NCBI GenBank assembly: GCA_000934455.1
Contig: KN885294.1
Location: 37,835 to 60,945 of the forward strand
Source of the DNA: Apostichopus parvimensis
Taxonomy: Eukaryota; Echinodermata; Holothuroidea; Aspidochirotida; Stichopodidae
Direction: 5' to 3'
DNA: 23,111 nucleotides
Part shown: piece by piece, positions 9,031 to 20,187 of the stretch
How positions within the stretch are numbered: position 1 is the first letter of the stretch
Layout: each line of letters starts with the position of its first letter
The notes under the pieces: model-generated
Seen by the model: the letters and a program-made list of their open reading frames with translations, nothing else
The model's database searches: none
Told to the model about the DNA's origin: nothing
Made by a program: the position numbers and the translations under genes

Positions 9031-10990
9031 GTATTCTTTACTCTCAAAAACAATTGTTCATCTTTAATGTTTGTATTTGATTCGTTATGTTTTTTTGTGT
9101 GTGTAATTCTTATGAATACTGTACTCATAGTACTATTTGTCAAGTTACCGTTACACTCGAAACAGTCAATCACTGAAGTTATACTTTTGTATCGTAAACC
9201 TTTAAAAAACATGTCACTTTGGTGATATAAGTCTGAATACATCCGTCCGTGCAATGCGGTATTTGGGTTAGGAAGCTGAACGGGCGTCTTACAATATAGT
9301 AATACTTATAATACAGCAAACGATTTGAACACCATGAAACTAACATAACATAATGTTTAACAAGCATTTCGTTCCAAATTGATCATTGGTGTGTACGAGG
9401 GAAAACTGTCTGTCAGTGTATCTGCTTTGCATATACTTTAAAAAAAAAATTAACCTATTATATACAGAAAGGGTGAAAATTGTCATCGAGATAGGCATAC
9501 AATTGTAATGGAAGCCGTTGACTTTCTACACTTAAAATCTAATATGTGAACGAGTTGTCCTGAATGTAACAGATAACATATCTGCAATTCATACTGCAGA
9601 GGTGACCAATCCTGTGATTAATTCTGGTCACTATAGTCCGTTTGTTAGCGCCACCATGCTCGATGAGGAGAGCATGTGTGGCTGATTCAACTACATGACG
9701 TTTTCTCTCAATTTTAATAACCTATTGTAAGACCCACAGTCTCACAACTGACTGATTGGCGCACATGACGACAACGAATTAATTTCCCCTTGGTCGCATT
9801 TGTTGGGACTAAGCAAATGCGAACTACCACGCACCGCCGACTGCCAGACTGAATGATACATAGTATATAGTACCGTATAAAGTTATGAATTGCAATTTAT
9901 GACTTGGCTACTACATACAAATTGAATATTATTATAAAGTATGTAATACACTTTACAACTGATATGTTGTTGATACAAGTGGTACCATATGGATTAATAC
10001 TGTGCATTTCCTGCTCATATCAGTTAACAAGCTTTGCACACTAATAAAAGTTGAAAACCTACTCAAGTTATACTGTGAAGTGAGCCTGTCGTTTGTTACA
10101 AAGTCAAGAGGTACAATATCGAATCGAAAGCAAATCTCGACAATGAGAGTGTTTAGATAACACTCCAGGAGAACTTAGTTAGTGCATACGTTTATACACA
10201 GCGTTCTTATGTAGCTTACTTTCGACATCACAAACATGGTTGCTATATGTTATATGTTCAATAAGTTGTGCATGTATCAACAGTAGTAAATAAGTCAAGA
10301 CTTGCTTTTCCAATCCTCGCATGATTTTAATTATTACTTTTATGATACAAAATCAGTATATATACTGTACAAAGTAAGGTAATCATTAATCTCTTCTTTG
10401 TTCAACTCCTCCCTGTTCTGATTATGCTAATAACGAAATTTGTGCATTAGTTGTTGAGATTATCCCTGAATGATGAATACTCTCAACACAGAAATAGTTA
10501 TTCCATGAACTATGACATATCAAGGCTAACAGTTTGTCTTAAGTCATCTTTTCAGGGAAAGTAAATCCCAAAGTAACACAAATATTATGTTCTGATTACA
10601 CGTAGGCTCTGTGCGGATACGGAAAGCCTTTAAAGTATGTAAATTTTCAGTTTCGATTATTTTATCGTGAAAAGCTTTTCCTGAAACTAATTCTGCAATG
10701 CTACGTTAAAGCAAGTACAACTCTTACCCAGACCATTCTGTGAAGTGTTTGCTTGAGTCGTGACAAATCGTAAAATAAACATTAAAACAAAAATGAAAGA
10801 CTGACATTTTGAGCAGGAAGTTTGAACTGAAAGAAATGTCATGTCAAGTCAATAATGTATACATTATTGTCAACTCTGCATTTAGAGCGAGGCCAACTTT
10901 TGAAATCAAACGCTACTAAAATATATTTTGCGTTCGATAATTCATATTTGCACTAAGTCGATGATGCATTGAATTAGACAAGCCTAAAAT
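9031..10990 (+). repeat. 3' flank of copy B; duplicated segment, second copy
   Basis: Direct counterpart of 417-2346, collinear with small indels. It has about 16 bases near 10111-10126 and about 19 near 10608-10626 that the copy A flank lacks and the inverted copy keeps. It also has extra bases near 9830-9850. No conserved coding frame is seen. The segment ends where the second-subfamily relic begins. Confidence 0.8.
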
Positions 10991-11812
10991 ATGGAGAAAG
11001 ATTCACTGAATTCAAGCTTTATATTTGCTCTCTATACGTTTTGACATCTTCCTTAACATGTCAGGAAAGCCTGGAAATTTAACAGACGTTTCCCAAGAAA
11101 CTAACATTTCTAAACATAATATATGATGAAAAATGTAATTTATATAATCAGCTCCTGTACGTGACGATTCAAACGAAATGCATTAAATGACCTTTATCTA
11201 ACCATACAGCTAAAGACTTAAAGTATTTGTTATTATGAGCCACACATGATAGGGTTTATAAGAATGATAGATCCTTTTAGATATTTCTTCTTTTTTCATA
11301 TTCGTCTTTGACGCACCGTCTGTTCCGAGATCATTTGATATAAGTTAGCCTATTATACTTCTCCCTTTATTCTCTGTCAACATTGACTCCATCCAGAATC
11401 AAGTTTAGTAATGTCAGGAATAAAATACTGAGGTGATGCAGTAATGTACTTAGTGAAGTGAAGTTATAAGGAAGTAAATAAATTATCACTAGAAATATGT
11501 GTTAACACAGACAACAACTCAATTGAACTTAATATTACGTATACCGCATATTCAATGTATATACAATGTTTTGGTTACTATGGAAACATATTCATCTCAA
11601 CAACAGCACAATACGTTAGTCACATATTCTTTCCTTGCAACTATTCTAGCAATATGTTTGATGTTGTAATTGTTATTTATTTTATTTTTCTACGTCTCCG
11701 GCGGGCTTATTTGATAAAAACACGAGTAAAACATAGTAGTGGTTCTGCAGTTCTTATTACCAACTTTATGTGTCAGCTTACCAATAGCCATGCATTTGTC
11801 ATGCTTCTTTAA
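10991..11812 (+). pseudogene. Relic of the second Ig-receptor subfamily (relic 2B)
   Basis: The ATG at 10991 opens MEKDSLNSSFIFALYTF and stops at TGA 11042-11044, so its signal peptide is broken at a different place from relic 2A. The body is shrunken and full of stops. From about 11355 the Ig2-Ig3 junction and Ig3 are recognisable, and 11516-11812 is one open stretch: NSIELNIT, then YIQCFGYYGN, then ISTTAQYVSH, followed by a hydrophobic segment (MFDVVIVIYFIFL) and basic residues (RLRRA). This implies a third Ig domain, a transmembrane helix and a short tail that lacks the tyrosine motifs of copies A-C. The transmembrane part is not present in relic 2A. Independent lesions in the two relics suggest that they decayed separately after duplication, at least in part. 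Confidence 0.6.
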
Positions 11813-11817
11813 ATACA

Positions 11818-11849
11818 TTTATCGATTTTTATCGATAAACATCGATAAA
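11818..11849. repeat. Short inverted repeat with three ATCGAT motifs
   Basis: TTTATCGAT (11818-11826) and ATCGATAAA (11841-11849) are perfect complementary arms, with a further ATCGAT (11831-11836) in between. It lies just after relic 2B. It could be a transcription terminator-like hairpin or chance in AT-rich DNA. Confidence 0.35.
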
Positions 11850-11954
11850 TATATAATAAATTAGATTGTATTTAAAATACCAGTGCGGACTCTTTTCTTT
11901 ATAAATTAAATTGATGTTTAGTAACTTTTAAAGAGAGTAATAATTTTAACGATA

Positions 11955-12165
11955 TGCTGCGCACACAGTATGAATGGCCAGTTTCGTAAAATATTCGTAA
12001 CCTTAACAGCATTGGAGATATTTTATCTTTTAAACAATTAAACTGATGATAACAAATTATATCGAAATTCTTATAAAGGAGTAACGTCTTCAATTGCTTT
12101 AACTCATTGACTTTCGTAGCTTTTAATAAAGAGCGAGAGCCAGAAGTCTTGAAACTATGACTCTA
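11955..12165 (+). promoter_or_regulatory. Upstream segment of copy D, conserved with 7157-7370
   Basis: Matches the segment upstream of copy B in the same orientation, including GGCCAGTTT, AACAGCATT, GAGATATTTT, AAACAATTAAA and AGTAACGTCTTCA. Its place between relic 2B and broken copy D shows that the block begins a third time here. Confidence 0.5.
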
Positions 12166-12944
12166 TCCACCACAAACAATGTAATGGATTTGTAGCGACA
12201 ACTTCACGTATTTTTCGTGCTAATATTGTTACGTGAAACGGACCACACCGGTATTTTGGTAAACACGTTGAAGATTAACGACTTTTATGTTTCTGTTGTG
12301 ATCCTACATCGAAACGAAATATCGGTTTTATTTGCATTCAGTGAGATATTTCAATAGTTCGGGATAGTTAGATGAAAGCCACATAATAATCGCAATAAAC
12401 ATTTTCTATTCTGGAAATTGATGAATTGGTTAGGAAGCATCTAGCAAGAGCAAAGGGATTAACCTCAAATGGTACTTGATTTAAAAATGCTTTTGTTTTA
12501 TAATGTACATATGATTTATACACTAAAGAAACATTGGAAACTTAGCAAAAATTCCAACAGTATAGCGTTGCAAGGACAAATGAATAACAGTATCATAATA
12601 GAAAGTAAAACGTTCTTCCATGATGACGCCATAGCCTGCAACGTATTATCCAATCCTAGAGTATATATAATGTTTATCTGATAAGAGTAGTCTATATATT
12701 TAAAAAACCATATCTAGAGTATAGAAACAATATGTTAAGCTGTTTTTCAACTTAAAGTGTAGATATTTCTCGTCAATGGAAATGTCACGTTGTCTGCCTT
12801 TGGACTATCCCTTTAATGAAAAATGAAACGTAACAATATATCTTCACGGCTGCCTAGGATGTCAGGTTACTTGAGATTGTGCAAAATATCCTGCATATAT
12901 TTACATAAATATATACTATTTAACTAACAGTGCTTCTCTTTCTA
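12166..12944. other. Region upstream of copy D without a clear gene
   Basis: Roughly 780 bases between the conserved upstream segment and the first recognisable Ig domain of copy D. It contains one 70-codon frame (12469-12681) whose end reads ESKTFFHDDAIACNVLSNP. That is vaguely like the F-strand region of Ig2 in copy B (SKTLSF, then FVCNVSQQLP), so it may be a fragment of another diverged Ig domain. No signal peptide for copy D could be identified. Confidence 0.3.
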
Positions 12945-13890
12945 CGGAAGCGTGACTTCTAAATTTGCTAGCATTCCTACCAGTATCAATGTTCTTAAAA
13001 ATGACACAGTTCACTTAATTTGTAAGCAAACAGCCAAAACTATGTTTAGCATACCATATAATGGTGGCCTTTGATTTTTGAGAATTGAATTTTTTAAATC
13101 TATTTGAATTTCAAAAGATTAATGTTAACACGGGAAAGCTGACGATAAAACATGCAACTGAAGAATATAAAGAAACTTATGCATGTGGTGATGGCTATTA
13201 TGAAAATATGCTGCGATTAGTGATATTTACACATGAGAAATGAATCACCCTATTAAAGTCGGATTTATATTCAAGGATATATGTACTACACGGGAAAGTG
13301 ATGAACTGTACGTGAGAGGAAGGAACCCCTCACGTGACTATGTCAAATTATATTATACAGGGAAATAAAACTACAGATATCACTAGCATCTCAACCAGGA
13401 CAGTATCCCCTCACCCGCATCCCTCTAAGACTCATTATCCTTCACTTTAATCGTCATTTAACAATAGTGTCTTTGTCTGCAATGTCTCTCAACAATAACC
13501 TTATCTGACCTACAGTGATTCTCCCTTTATATTCTGTAACAGTGACCAAATCACGTCATGCGCAGTGAAGTGATGAATTATATATGTAAGTGTACCAGTA
13601 ATGTGAGTGAAGTTAAACTAACCTAGAGTAACACCCACTAATCACTCGAAATATGATATTAAGAAAGGCGATTCATACATTGTATCTTAATGTAACGGAT
13701 ACCGGAAGTGACGTCTACAATGTGTTGGTAACTATGGAGAGAGAAATATCACATCGACGATCCAAATCAGTGCAACCATTATCTCAGGTCGAGTTATCTT
13801 TGTTATAGTATTCGTCGTAGTCTTCAGCAGTGTTATATTTGTTATTGCAATTTTACTATTTCAAAAATTTATTTCAAAGCTACCATGTAA
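12945..13890 (+). pseudogene. Broken, diverged Ig-receptor gene (copy D)
   Basis: Three regions are recognisable in order. 12958-13242 is an Ig domain whose first half reads NDTVHLICK and whose second half, in another frame, reads GKLTIKHATEEYKETYACG. That is a textbook E-to-F strand pattern and differs from Ig1 of copy B. 13280-13500 matches Ig2 of copy B (EEGTPHVTMSNY, DITSISTRT, HPHPSKT, NNSVFVCNVSQQ). 13590-13760 matches Ig3 (TSNVSEVKL, then TDTGSDVY). A hydrophobic segment follows at about 13775-13870 (GRVIFVIVFVVVFSSVIFVI), unlike that of copies A-C. Damage includes TGA at 13072-13074, TGA at 13313-13315 and several indels. No tyrosine tail is found. The 3' end runs into the breakpoint of the inverted copy. 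Confidence 0.6.
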
Positions 13891-13894
13891 CAAC

Positions 13895-16319
13895 CTTTTC
13901 TCTAGACTAGTGAAGTTTTATATAATTCAATTGCATCATAGACTTTGTGCACGTATGAATTATTGAACGCAATATATTTTTTAGTAGCGTTTGATCCCAA
14001 AATCAAGTTTTCAACTTCAATTTCGTTCTTGTTCTAAATGGAGAGTTGACAATAATGTACATTATTTACTTGACATGACATTTCTCTCAGTTCAAACATC
14101 CTGAACAAAATGTCTTTAAGTTTTAATGTTTATTTTACAATTTGTCACGACTCAAGCAAATACTAGAATGGTCTGGGTAAGAGTTGTACTTGCTTTAATG
14201 TAGCATTGCTAAATTAGTTTCAGGAAACGCTTTTCACGATATAATAATTGAAACTGAAAATTTACATACTTTAAAGGCTATCCGTATCCGCACAAAGCCT
14301 ACGTGTAATCAGAAAATAATATTTGGGGTTGATATGTGATTTACTTTCCATGAAAAGATGACATCAGACAAACTGTTTGCCATGATATGTCATATATGAC
14401 AGAAATATTTATTCCATGAACTATAGTTCATGGAATAAATATTTCTGTGTTGAGAATATAAATCATTCAGAGATAATCTCAACAACCAATGCACAAATTT
14501 CGCTATTAGCATAATCAGAACAGGGAGGAGTTGAACAAAGAAAAGGTTAATGATCACCTTACTTTATGTAGTGGATATGCTTATGTTTTTCATAAACGAA
14601 AATTAAAATCTTTCGAGGATTGGAATAGCAAGGTCTTGACTTATCTACTACTATTGATACATGCACAACTTATTGAACATATAACAAATAGCAATCATGT
14701 TTGTGTATAAACGTATGCATTATCTAAGTTTTCCTGGAGTGTTATCTAAACACACTCGTTGTCGAGATTTTCTTTCGATTCGATATTGTACCTCTTGACT
14801 TTGCAACAAACGACAGGGTCACTTCACAGTATTACCTGATTAGGCGTTCAACGCTTATTAGTGTGTAAAGCTTGTTAACTGATGTAAGCAGGAAGTGCAC
14901 TGTGTTAATCTATATTGCACCACATATATCAACATCATATCAGTTGTAAAGTGTATTACATGATTTCCCCTCACGAACCACCATCTGTGTACAAAAGCCA
15001 GAAGGTTAATATTTAATCAAAATAATTTTCTATTTTTATGTAGTAGCCAAGTCATATATTGCAATTATGAAAATATTGCAAATGCGACCAAGGGGAAATT
15101 AATTCGTTGTCGTCATGTGCGCCAATCAGTCATTCTGTGTGTGGAGGTCAGTTGTGAGACTGTGGGTCTTACAAAAGGTCATTTAATATGGAGGGAAGTC
15201 GTAATGTAGTTAAATTATGCCACACAGGTTCTCCTCACCGAGCATGGTGGCGATAACAAACGGACTATATTACCCAGAGTTAATCACAGCAATGGTCACC
15301 CTCGCAGTATACATTGCAGATGTGTTATCTGCACCTTCAGGACAACTCGTCCACATGTTGGAATTTAAGTATAGGAATGCAACGGCTTCCATTTCTATTT
15401 CATTCCTATCTCGATTACAGTGTTCACATTTTCTGTATATAATAGGTGACATGGATTTCTTTAAAGTAAGCCTCAATGATCAATTTGCAACCAAATGCTT
15501 TGTTAAACACATTTTATCTTAGTTTAAGGGCGCTCGAATCGTTTGCTGTATTTATAAGTATTATACTATTGTAAGACGCCCGTTCAGCTCCCTCACACAA
15601 ATATCGCGTTGAAGGAACGGATGTTTTCAGACTGATACCACCAAAGTGGAATGTATTTTGTTTTGATGATAAATGATACAAATGTTCACCTTCAGTGATT
15701 GACTGTTTTCTAGGGTAACGATAACTTGACAATTAGTACTATGAGTACAGAATTCCTAATATATTACACACAAAAAAAAACATGCAACGAAATAAATACA
15801 AACATCAAAAATGAAGAATTGTTTTTGAGAGTAAAGAATACTCATTTAATAACATTAACAACTCGTCCACATATTGGATTTAAGTATAGGAATGCAACGG
15901 CTTTCATTCCAATGTTATTCGTATCTCGATTACACTTTCGCCTTTTCTATAATTGGTTCAATAATTACTTTAAAGTATGCAAAGCAGAGACAGCGAAAGA
16001 CAGTCTTCCCTCGTTCACACCAATTGATTAATTTTGGAACCAAACGCTTTGTTAAACATAATGTTATCTCAGCTCCCTCACACAAATACTGCATTGAAGG
16101 ACGGATGTATTCAGATTTATACCACCAAAGTGACATGTATTGTTAATTATATATGTTACAAAAGTATAACTTCAGTGATTGACTGTTTTCGAGTGTAACG
16201 GTAACTTGACAAATAGTACTATGAGTACAGTATTCATAACAATCACACACAAAAAAACAACATAACGAATCAAATGCAAACATTAAAGATGAGGAATTAA
16301 TTTTTAGAGTAAAGAATAC
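13895..16319 (-). repeat. Inverted copy of the 3' flank (third copy)
   Basis: Reverse complement of 417-2346 and 9031-10990. Homology starts at about 13895-13920 with the region just before the relic start codon (AATTCAATTGCATCATAGAC matches the complement of 2309-2330) and runs to the stop codon of copy C. The other end of the inversion is therefore close to where the second-subfamily relic would begin. Short ORFs in it (15217-15522, 15726-16031, 15874-16146) arise from non-coding flank. Confidence 0.75.
14399..14448. repeat. Perfect 50-bp palindrome
   Basis: Two 25-base arms are exact reverse complements with no spacer; the centre is CTA/TAG at 14423/14424 and the outer ends are ACAG and CTGT. 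Copies A (1853-1877) and B have only one arm, about 24/25 identical, so the second arm is a local gain in this copy. It could extrude as a cruciform. Confidence 0.9.
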
Positions 16320-16330
16320 TCATTTAACAA
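15345..16330 (-). repeat. Tandem duplication of stop codon region and proximal 3' flank in copy C
   Basis: Two head-to-tail copies, 15862-16330 and 15345-15858. Each starts (on the minus strand) with the end of the receptor gene (TTAAATGAGTATTCTTTACT or a close variant) and runs to the GTGGACGAGTTGT landmark. The gene-proximal copy lacks about 70 bases present in the distal copy and in copies A and B. That deletion joins at a shared CTGA. Confidence 0.7.
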
Positions 16331-17315
16331 TATCATACTGTTCATCGTCTTGTAAAGGTTCACAAGGAGAGAGATAACCACCACTGTCATATGTAAATGA
16401 AGATGAATTTACGTTCACATAGTTCTCTGTGGGAGCAATTCCAGGTAGAACGTCTACGGAAGCATCATCCATTTGAATTGTATCCTTGTTTTTTCGAATA
16501 TTTGTCACATAAACGCAACTGAGAAGAAACACAACAGCAACAAAAACACCAACAATGATGATGATCACCAAGGTCAAATATATTGCTATATTGGTTAATA
16601 GGCCAGACAGTGGTGAATATGATATATGTACTGTTGATGTGATGACTCAATCTCCATAACAACCATCACATTGTATGTCAACTAAGTAGACGTCACTTCC
16701 AGTATCCGTAACATTAAGTTCAATGTATGTATCGCCGTCCTTAATATCATATTTCCAGTGATTAGGGATGTTACTCCAGGTTAGGTTAACTTCACTTACA
16801 TTACTAGTACAACGTAATACTGCATTTCTAATATCACTACAGTCGATAGTTGAAGGTGTTGCTGTGACAGAGAACAAAGGGAGAAACAGAATAGGTCCGA
16901 ATGAGCAATATCCTTGATAACTCTGATAAGGTGCTGGTAATTGTTGAGAGACATTGCAGACAAAGACAATATATTGTTAAATGATGATGTAAGTTGACAT
17001 CATCACTGGTGGGTCTCCTTCCTCTGAAGTACAATTCATCTCGATGTTACTTTGTACCGAATCCTCAAATATGAATCAAGATTGTTATGATGACGAACAC
17101 TGAGGATTAACATCATTTATCGAATTAAAGCCCCTGATTCTGGCATGTAATTCTAAGCCGCTCCGACATGTAAAACTTGTGTTATTTAACTGACGGGTTA
17201 GGTTATTTATTGTAAACAGAGAAGTCGTTGAATTAATCACTTCAAATTGATAAGTGTCTGAGAACCTATCCTGTAAAACCGAATGTTCAACTATGTGTAT
17301 AATACCTTTATCGTA
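16320..17315 (-). pseudogene. Inverted Ig-receptor copy with four in-frame stops (copy C)
   Basis: Aligns with copy B from about residue 58 to the end. In one common frame there are four stops: TAA 17085-17087 (Tyr codon in SSSYQS), TGA 17076-17078 (Arg codon in QSRF), TAA 16977-16979 and TGA 16647-16649 (Arg codon in YGDR). A deletion equivalent to 8279-8367 of copy B (89 bases) plus a 2-base gain removes 29 codons net, so the frame is kept but a stop is made at the join. The part after the last stop is fully open for 108 codons: Ig3 end, transmembrane helix and a tail with all five tyrosines (TENYVNV, GGYLSPCEP, EQYDIV). Signal peptide and the start of Ig1 are missing; homology ends at an AT microsatellite. 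Residues such as TYIELNVTDTGSDVY resemble copy A more than copy B. Confidence 0.8.
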
Positions 17316-17316
17316 G

Positions 17317-17364
17317 ATATATATATATATATATTTTTATATATATATATAGTTATATATATAT
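17317..17364. repeat. (AT)n microsatellite
   Basis: Alternating AT interrupted by a short T run and one GTT. It lies exactly at the 5' boundary of copy C, and may mark the truncation or rearrangement point. Confidence 0.85.
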
Positions 17365-20187
17365 GTACATTTCCATGAAATAAAAACCATTTCAGAATTA
17401 TAGTAAAACAGAGACTAATGTGTACATATATATGTGATATTTACATGTCTACATGCTCCTGTAATCGTATTGTACCTTTATTGCATGGAAAAGGAAAAAA
17501 ACAGAAGTGCAATAACTTATTATATTGCTTTCCCTACACTCTCTCAATAATTCTAAGGATAAGACTAAACACTTCAAGAAATGTACACTGGCAAACAACA
17601 ATGAGATCAATGAGAAAAGAAAGAATACAATAAAAAACATTAACACATATAGTTCAATTGTATTAAAGTTACTTATTAAAAAGAATCTTAACTTGAAACC
17701 ATCTGAGGTTCTAATAACATTTGTGTGTACGTTGCTTTGATTATAAAATAACAATATATTTACAATTTCAATATTATAATCAATGAAATTTCTGAAGTAG
17801 AAATACAAAGTTGTTTTTCCTTGTATGCATATTTTACTTTATTATTTCCCTATACTTCAGCACAAAAGTTGAGATATGGAACAAAAGTTGCACAGTATAA
17901 ATATGAAGCACGCCACTCTTTTCCTGATTCCTTTAATTTTTTAATTTTTTAAATAGATTCTTCTTGTGTTCTTTCAGTTCAGTTTATGATATATAAGCAC
18001 ACCAAGAAACTTCGTCAAATACACTCCTTCGATGTGAACTCCATTATAGTAACTTCCAGATCAGCATTAAAAGGTCGATTAGGAAATAACATGCAACGTA
18101 TTTAGCTAACACCGAGAGATAGCTTGTTAACCATACATTAAGGTTTAGGAGTTCATTGTTTATAACTCTGTATAGTATCGCGATGTCGTCATTTGGAGAC
18201 AAAAAACATCAGCAAAAAGTACAAATCTAATAATTTGGATACATTACACATGTCTTTTAAGAGCCACGTTACAAAGCAATTATCAGAAAGAAGAAAAAAC
18301 ATAAAATAAAAGGATTTGTTGACCAAACCCTGCAATCTGACCACAGCGAAAAAAAACCATTATGGCCTAGGGTATTGCATTCTTTAACACATAATGTGTA
18401 TTATCTATAACCATGTATGTGCCGTTCGTTCTTTTTTTAAATTATCAACTATTTTATGATATTGTATCAGAGAAATATTTTCGCTTGTTTTATTGATATG
18501 TGGGTTAGTGGTGTTATGGTTCCTTTCCTGTTATTCTTGAAAAGGATGAAATAACCCGTATGCAGATGAATATCACGTTATCACGTGACAACATGTAAAT
18601 GACCAAGGCCAAAATTCCCAGTATTAGAAAAAAGAAATATCGACTTGAAAAAAATTAAAAATTAAAATGTTTTAATGTTCTTTGTGTTTCTTTACATAGT
18701 ACTGGTGTCACGGATCAAAGACTCCTCTAAAACGTTAACCGAAGATGGTTAATGTACTTTGTTATGTCGATCATGATAGGCATGTTGCTCTCTGACTAGA
18801 TCGTGCTTGGGTAAATACCGATATCATAGCTATAGCAAAGATGTTTGTTTTCAGTCTTTATGTAAAGGGAATGCTCAGAGAGCAATGCCAATAGACTAAA
18901 ACACAAGAGGCGTTAAGAAAGCAACTAAAGGGCAGTAATTGATAACTGAATGCATTTTTTTTTCATTTTGTGTATTACTTTTATATACATTACCCATGGT
19001 ACAATTCTTGTCATTATGACTATGATCAGTGAAAGATTTCTGAAAATCTCACAAAAAGCACGTCATCTTCCCTTCTGAAGTGTTCCTACCATACCCTGTA
19101 CAAGAAAAATAAAACACTGTATTTGTACAGGTTGATAGACAATTTCAGCAATTTGGGACGCAACCTTTCAACAAGTTCAGAAAAATTAGAAAAATCTTGT
19201 AGAGGGCGGGTTTTGGCTTGATCACATATTTATATGGCGTCCTTGGCGTAACGGATTCAACTATATTGCAGCTAAAGTGTGTCCTAATTTGTTCAAGTAC
19301 TTACTTAAGATCATTACTTGGGATATTTAGGTTACTGTAACAAAGAAATATATTTAGAGGGTGCAGTATATGGTACTGGAGAGAAAATATGCCATCATAA
19401 ACTTCCCAACATTTGTAAAAATGCTCGAATGAGTTTAAATTTGAACTCAAACTGTTCCACAACCAGCTGTCATCTACAGTGTTTGGAGTTTCCAAATGGA
19501 GCAGCACTACCGTATAGTCTTTCATAGAAAATGTTATTCGAGATTTGATCTATACTCTCTTTTCTCATCTTTGTCCGAAGCTTGGTATATGCCGTGATCT
19601 CTTTTTCTCTTCACGTTTCCCTCTGTTAGGTAGGCAGCAACTGATTCATCATTCATTCTGTCATTGTACCGTACTTCATATGAAAGCCAATGTCGTCCTA
19701 TTTGAACTGAACGAAATCCTTTACTTCTTTTCTTCTTATTCTTAAACTCGTCTACAAATGCGTGCAAATGTTTGTAAACACTATATTTGTTATCAGTAAT
19801 TACACTCACTTACTTGTTTATGCCCAGTGCAATAACATATTATACGGGAGGGTGACAGTGTTTCCAAAGGAAAGTTCATTTCGGAGTTGCATATGTTTTT
19901 ATACTGGAACCTGCTTTTCGTTCCGCTATAAAGACAACGCCAGTGTTCAAACCGGTCTTATTTCTTCAGTACGCTCATATATAAAATCCTGATGCTCTTA
20001 TTTTGACACAATTTGGAAGACTACGACATAATTAGTTGAAAAACACTAGATATCAGACTGAAGTTCATCCATGATGGGAAAACTTTAAAATTGCCAAACA
20101 TAATACTATTAACTATAGCATAGTTGCAATGCTCTTCTGTATATGCAATTAACACAAAGAACTTTAAGTTATAGTTATAAAGTGCTG
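17365..20187. other. AT-rich region with no recognisable gene
   Basis: About 2.8 kb. Frames such as 17449-17808 (-), 19318-19527 (+), 19534-19809 (-) and 19762-19992 (+) show no domain, no splice structure that I could join and no similarity to the receptor family. A run TGGCGTAACGG at 19244-19254 resembles a Pol III A box, with a weak B-box-like TGTTCAAGTAC at 19290-19300. This may be a decayed tRNA-derived element but is not well supported. Confidence 0.4.

Noticed and set aside
9179..9367. Short frames in the duplicated 3' flanks (also 346-648, 381-602, 8973-9254, 15217-16146)
   Set aside because: They are interrupted in the other copies of the same flank and so are not under coding constraint.
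17449..17808. 119-codon minus-strand hydrophobic frame upstream of copy C
   Set aside because: Composition is that of AT-rich DNA (Phe, Leu, Ile, Asn); no similarity to the receptor and no counterpart upstream of copy B.
19244..19300. tRNA gene or intact SINE head
   Set aside because: A good A-box-like word is present, but the B box is weak and no cloverleaf can be folded by eye.
19534..19809. 91-codon lysine-rich minus-strand frame
   Set aside because: No ATG at the apparent start (GTG), no recognised domain, and no splice partners; kept only as a remark in the intergenic entry.
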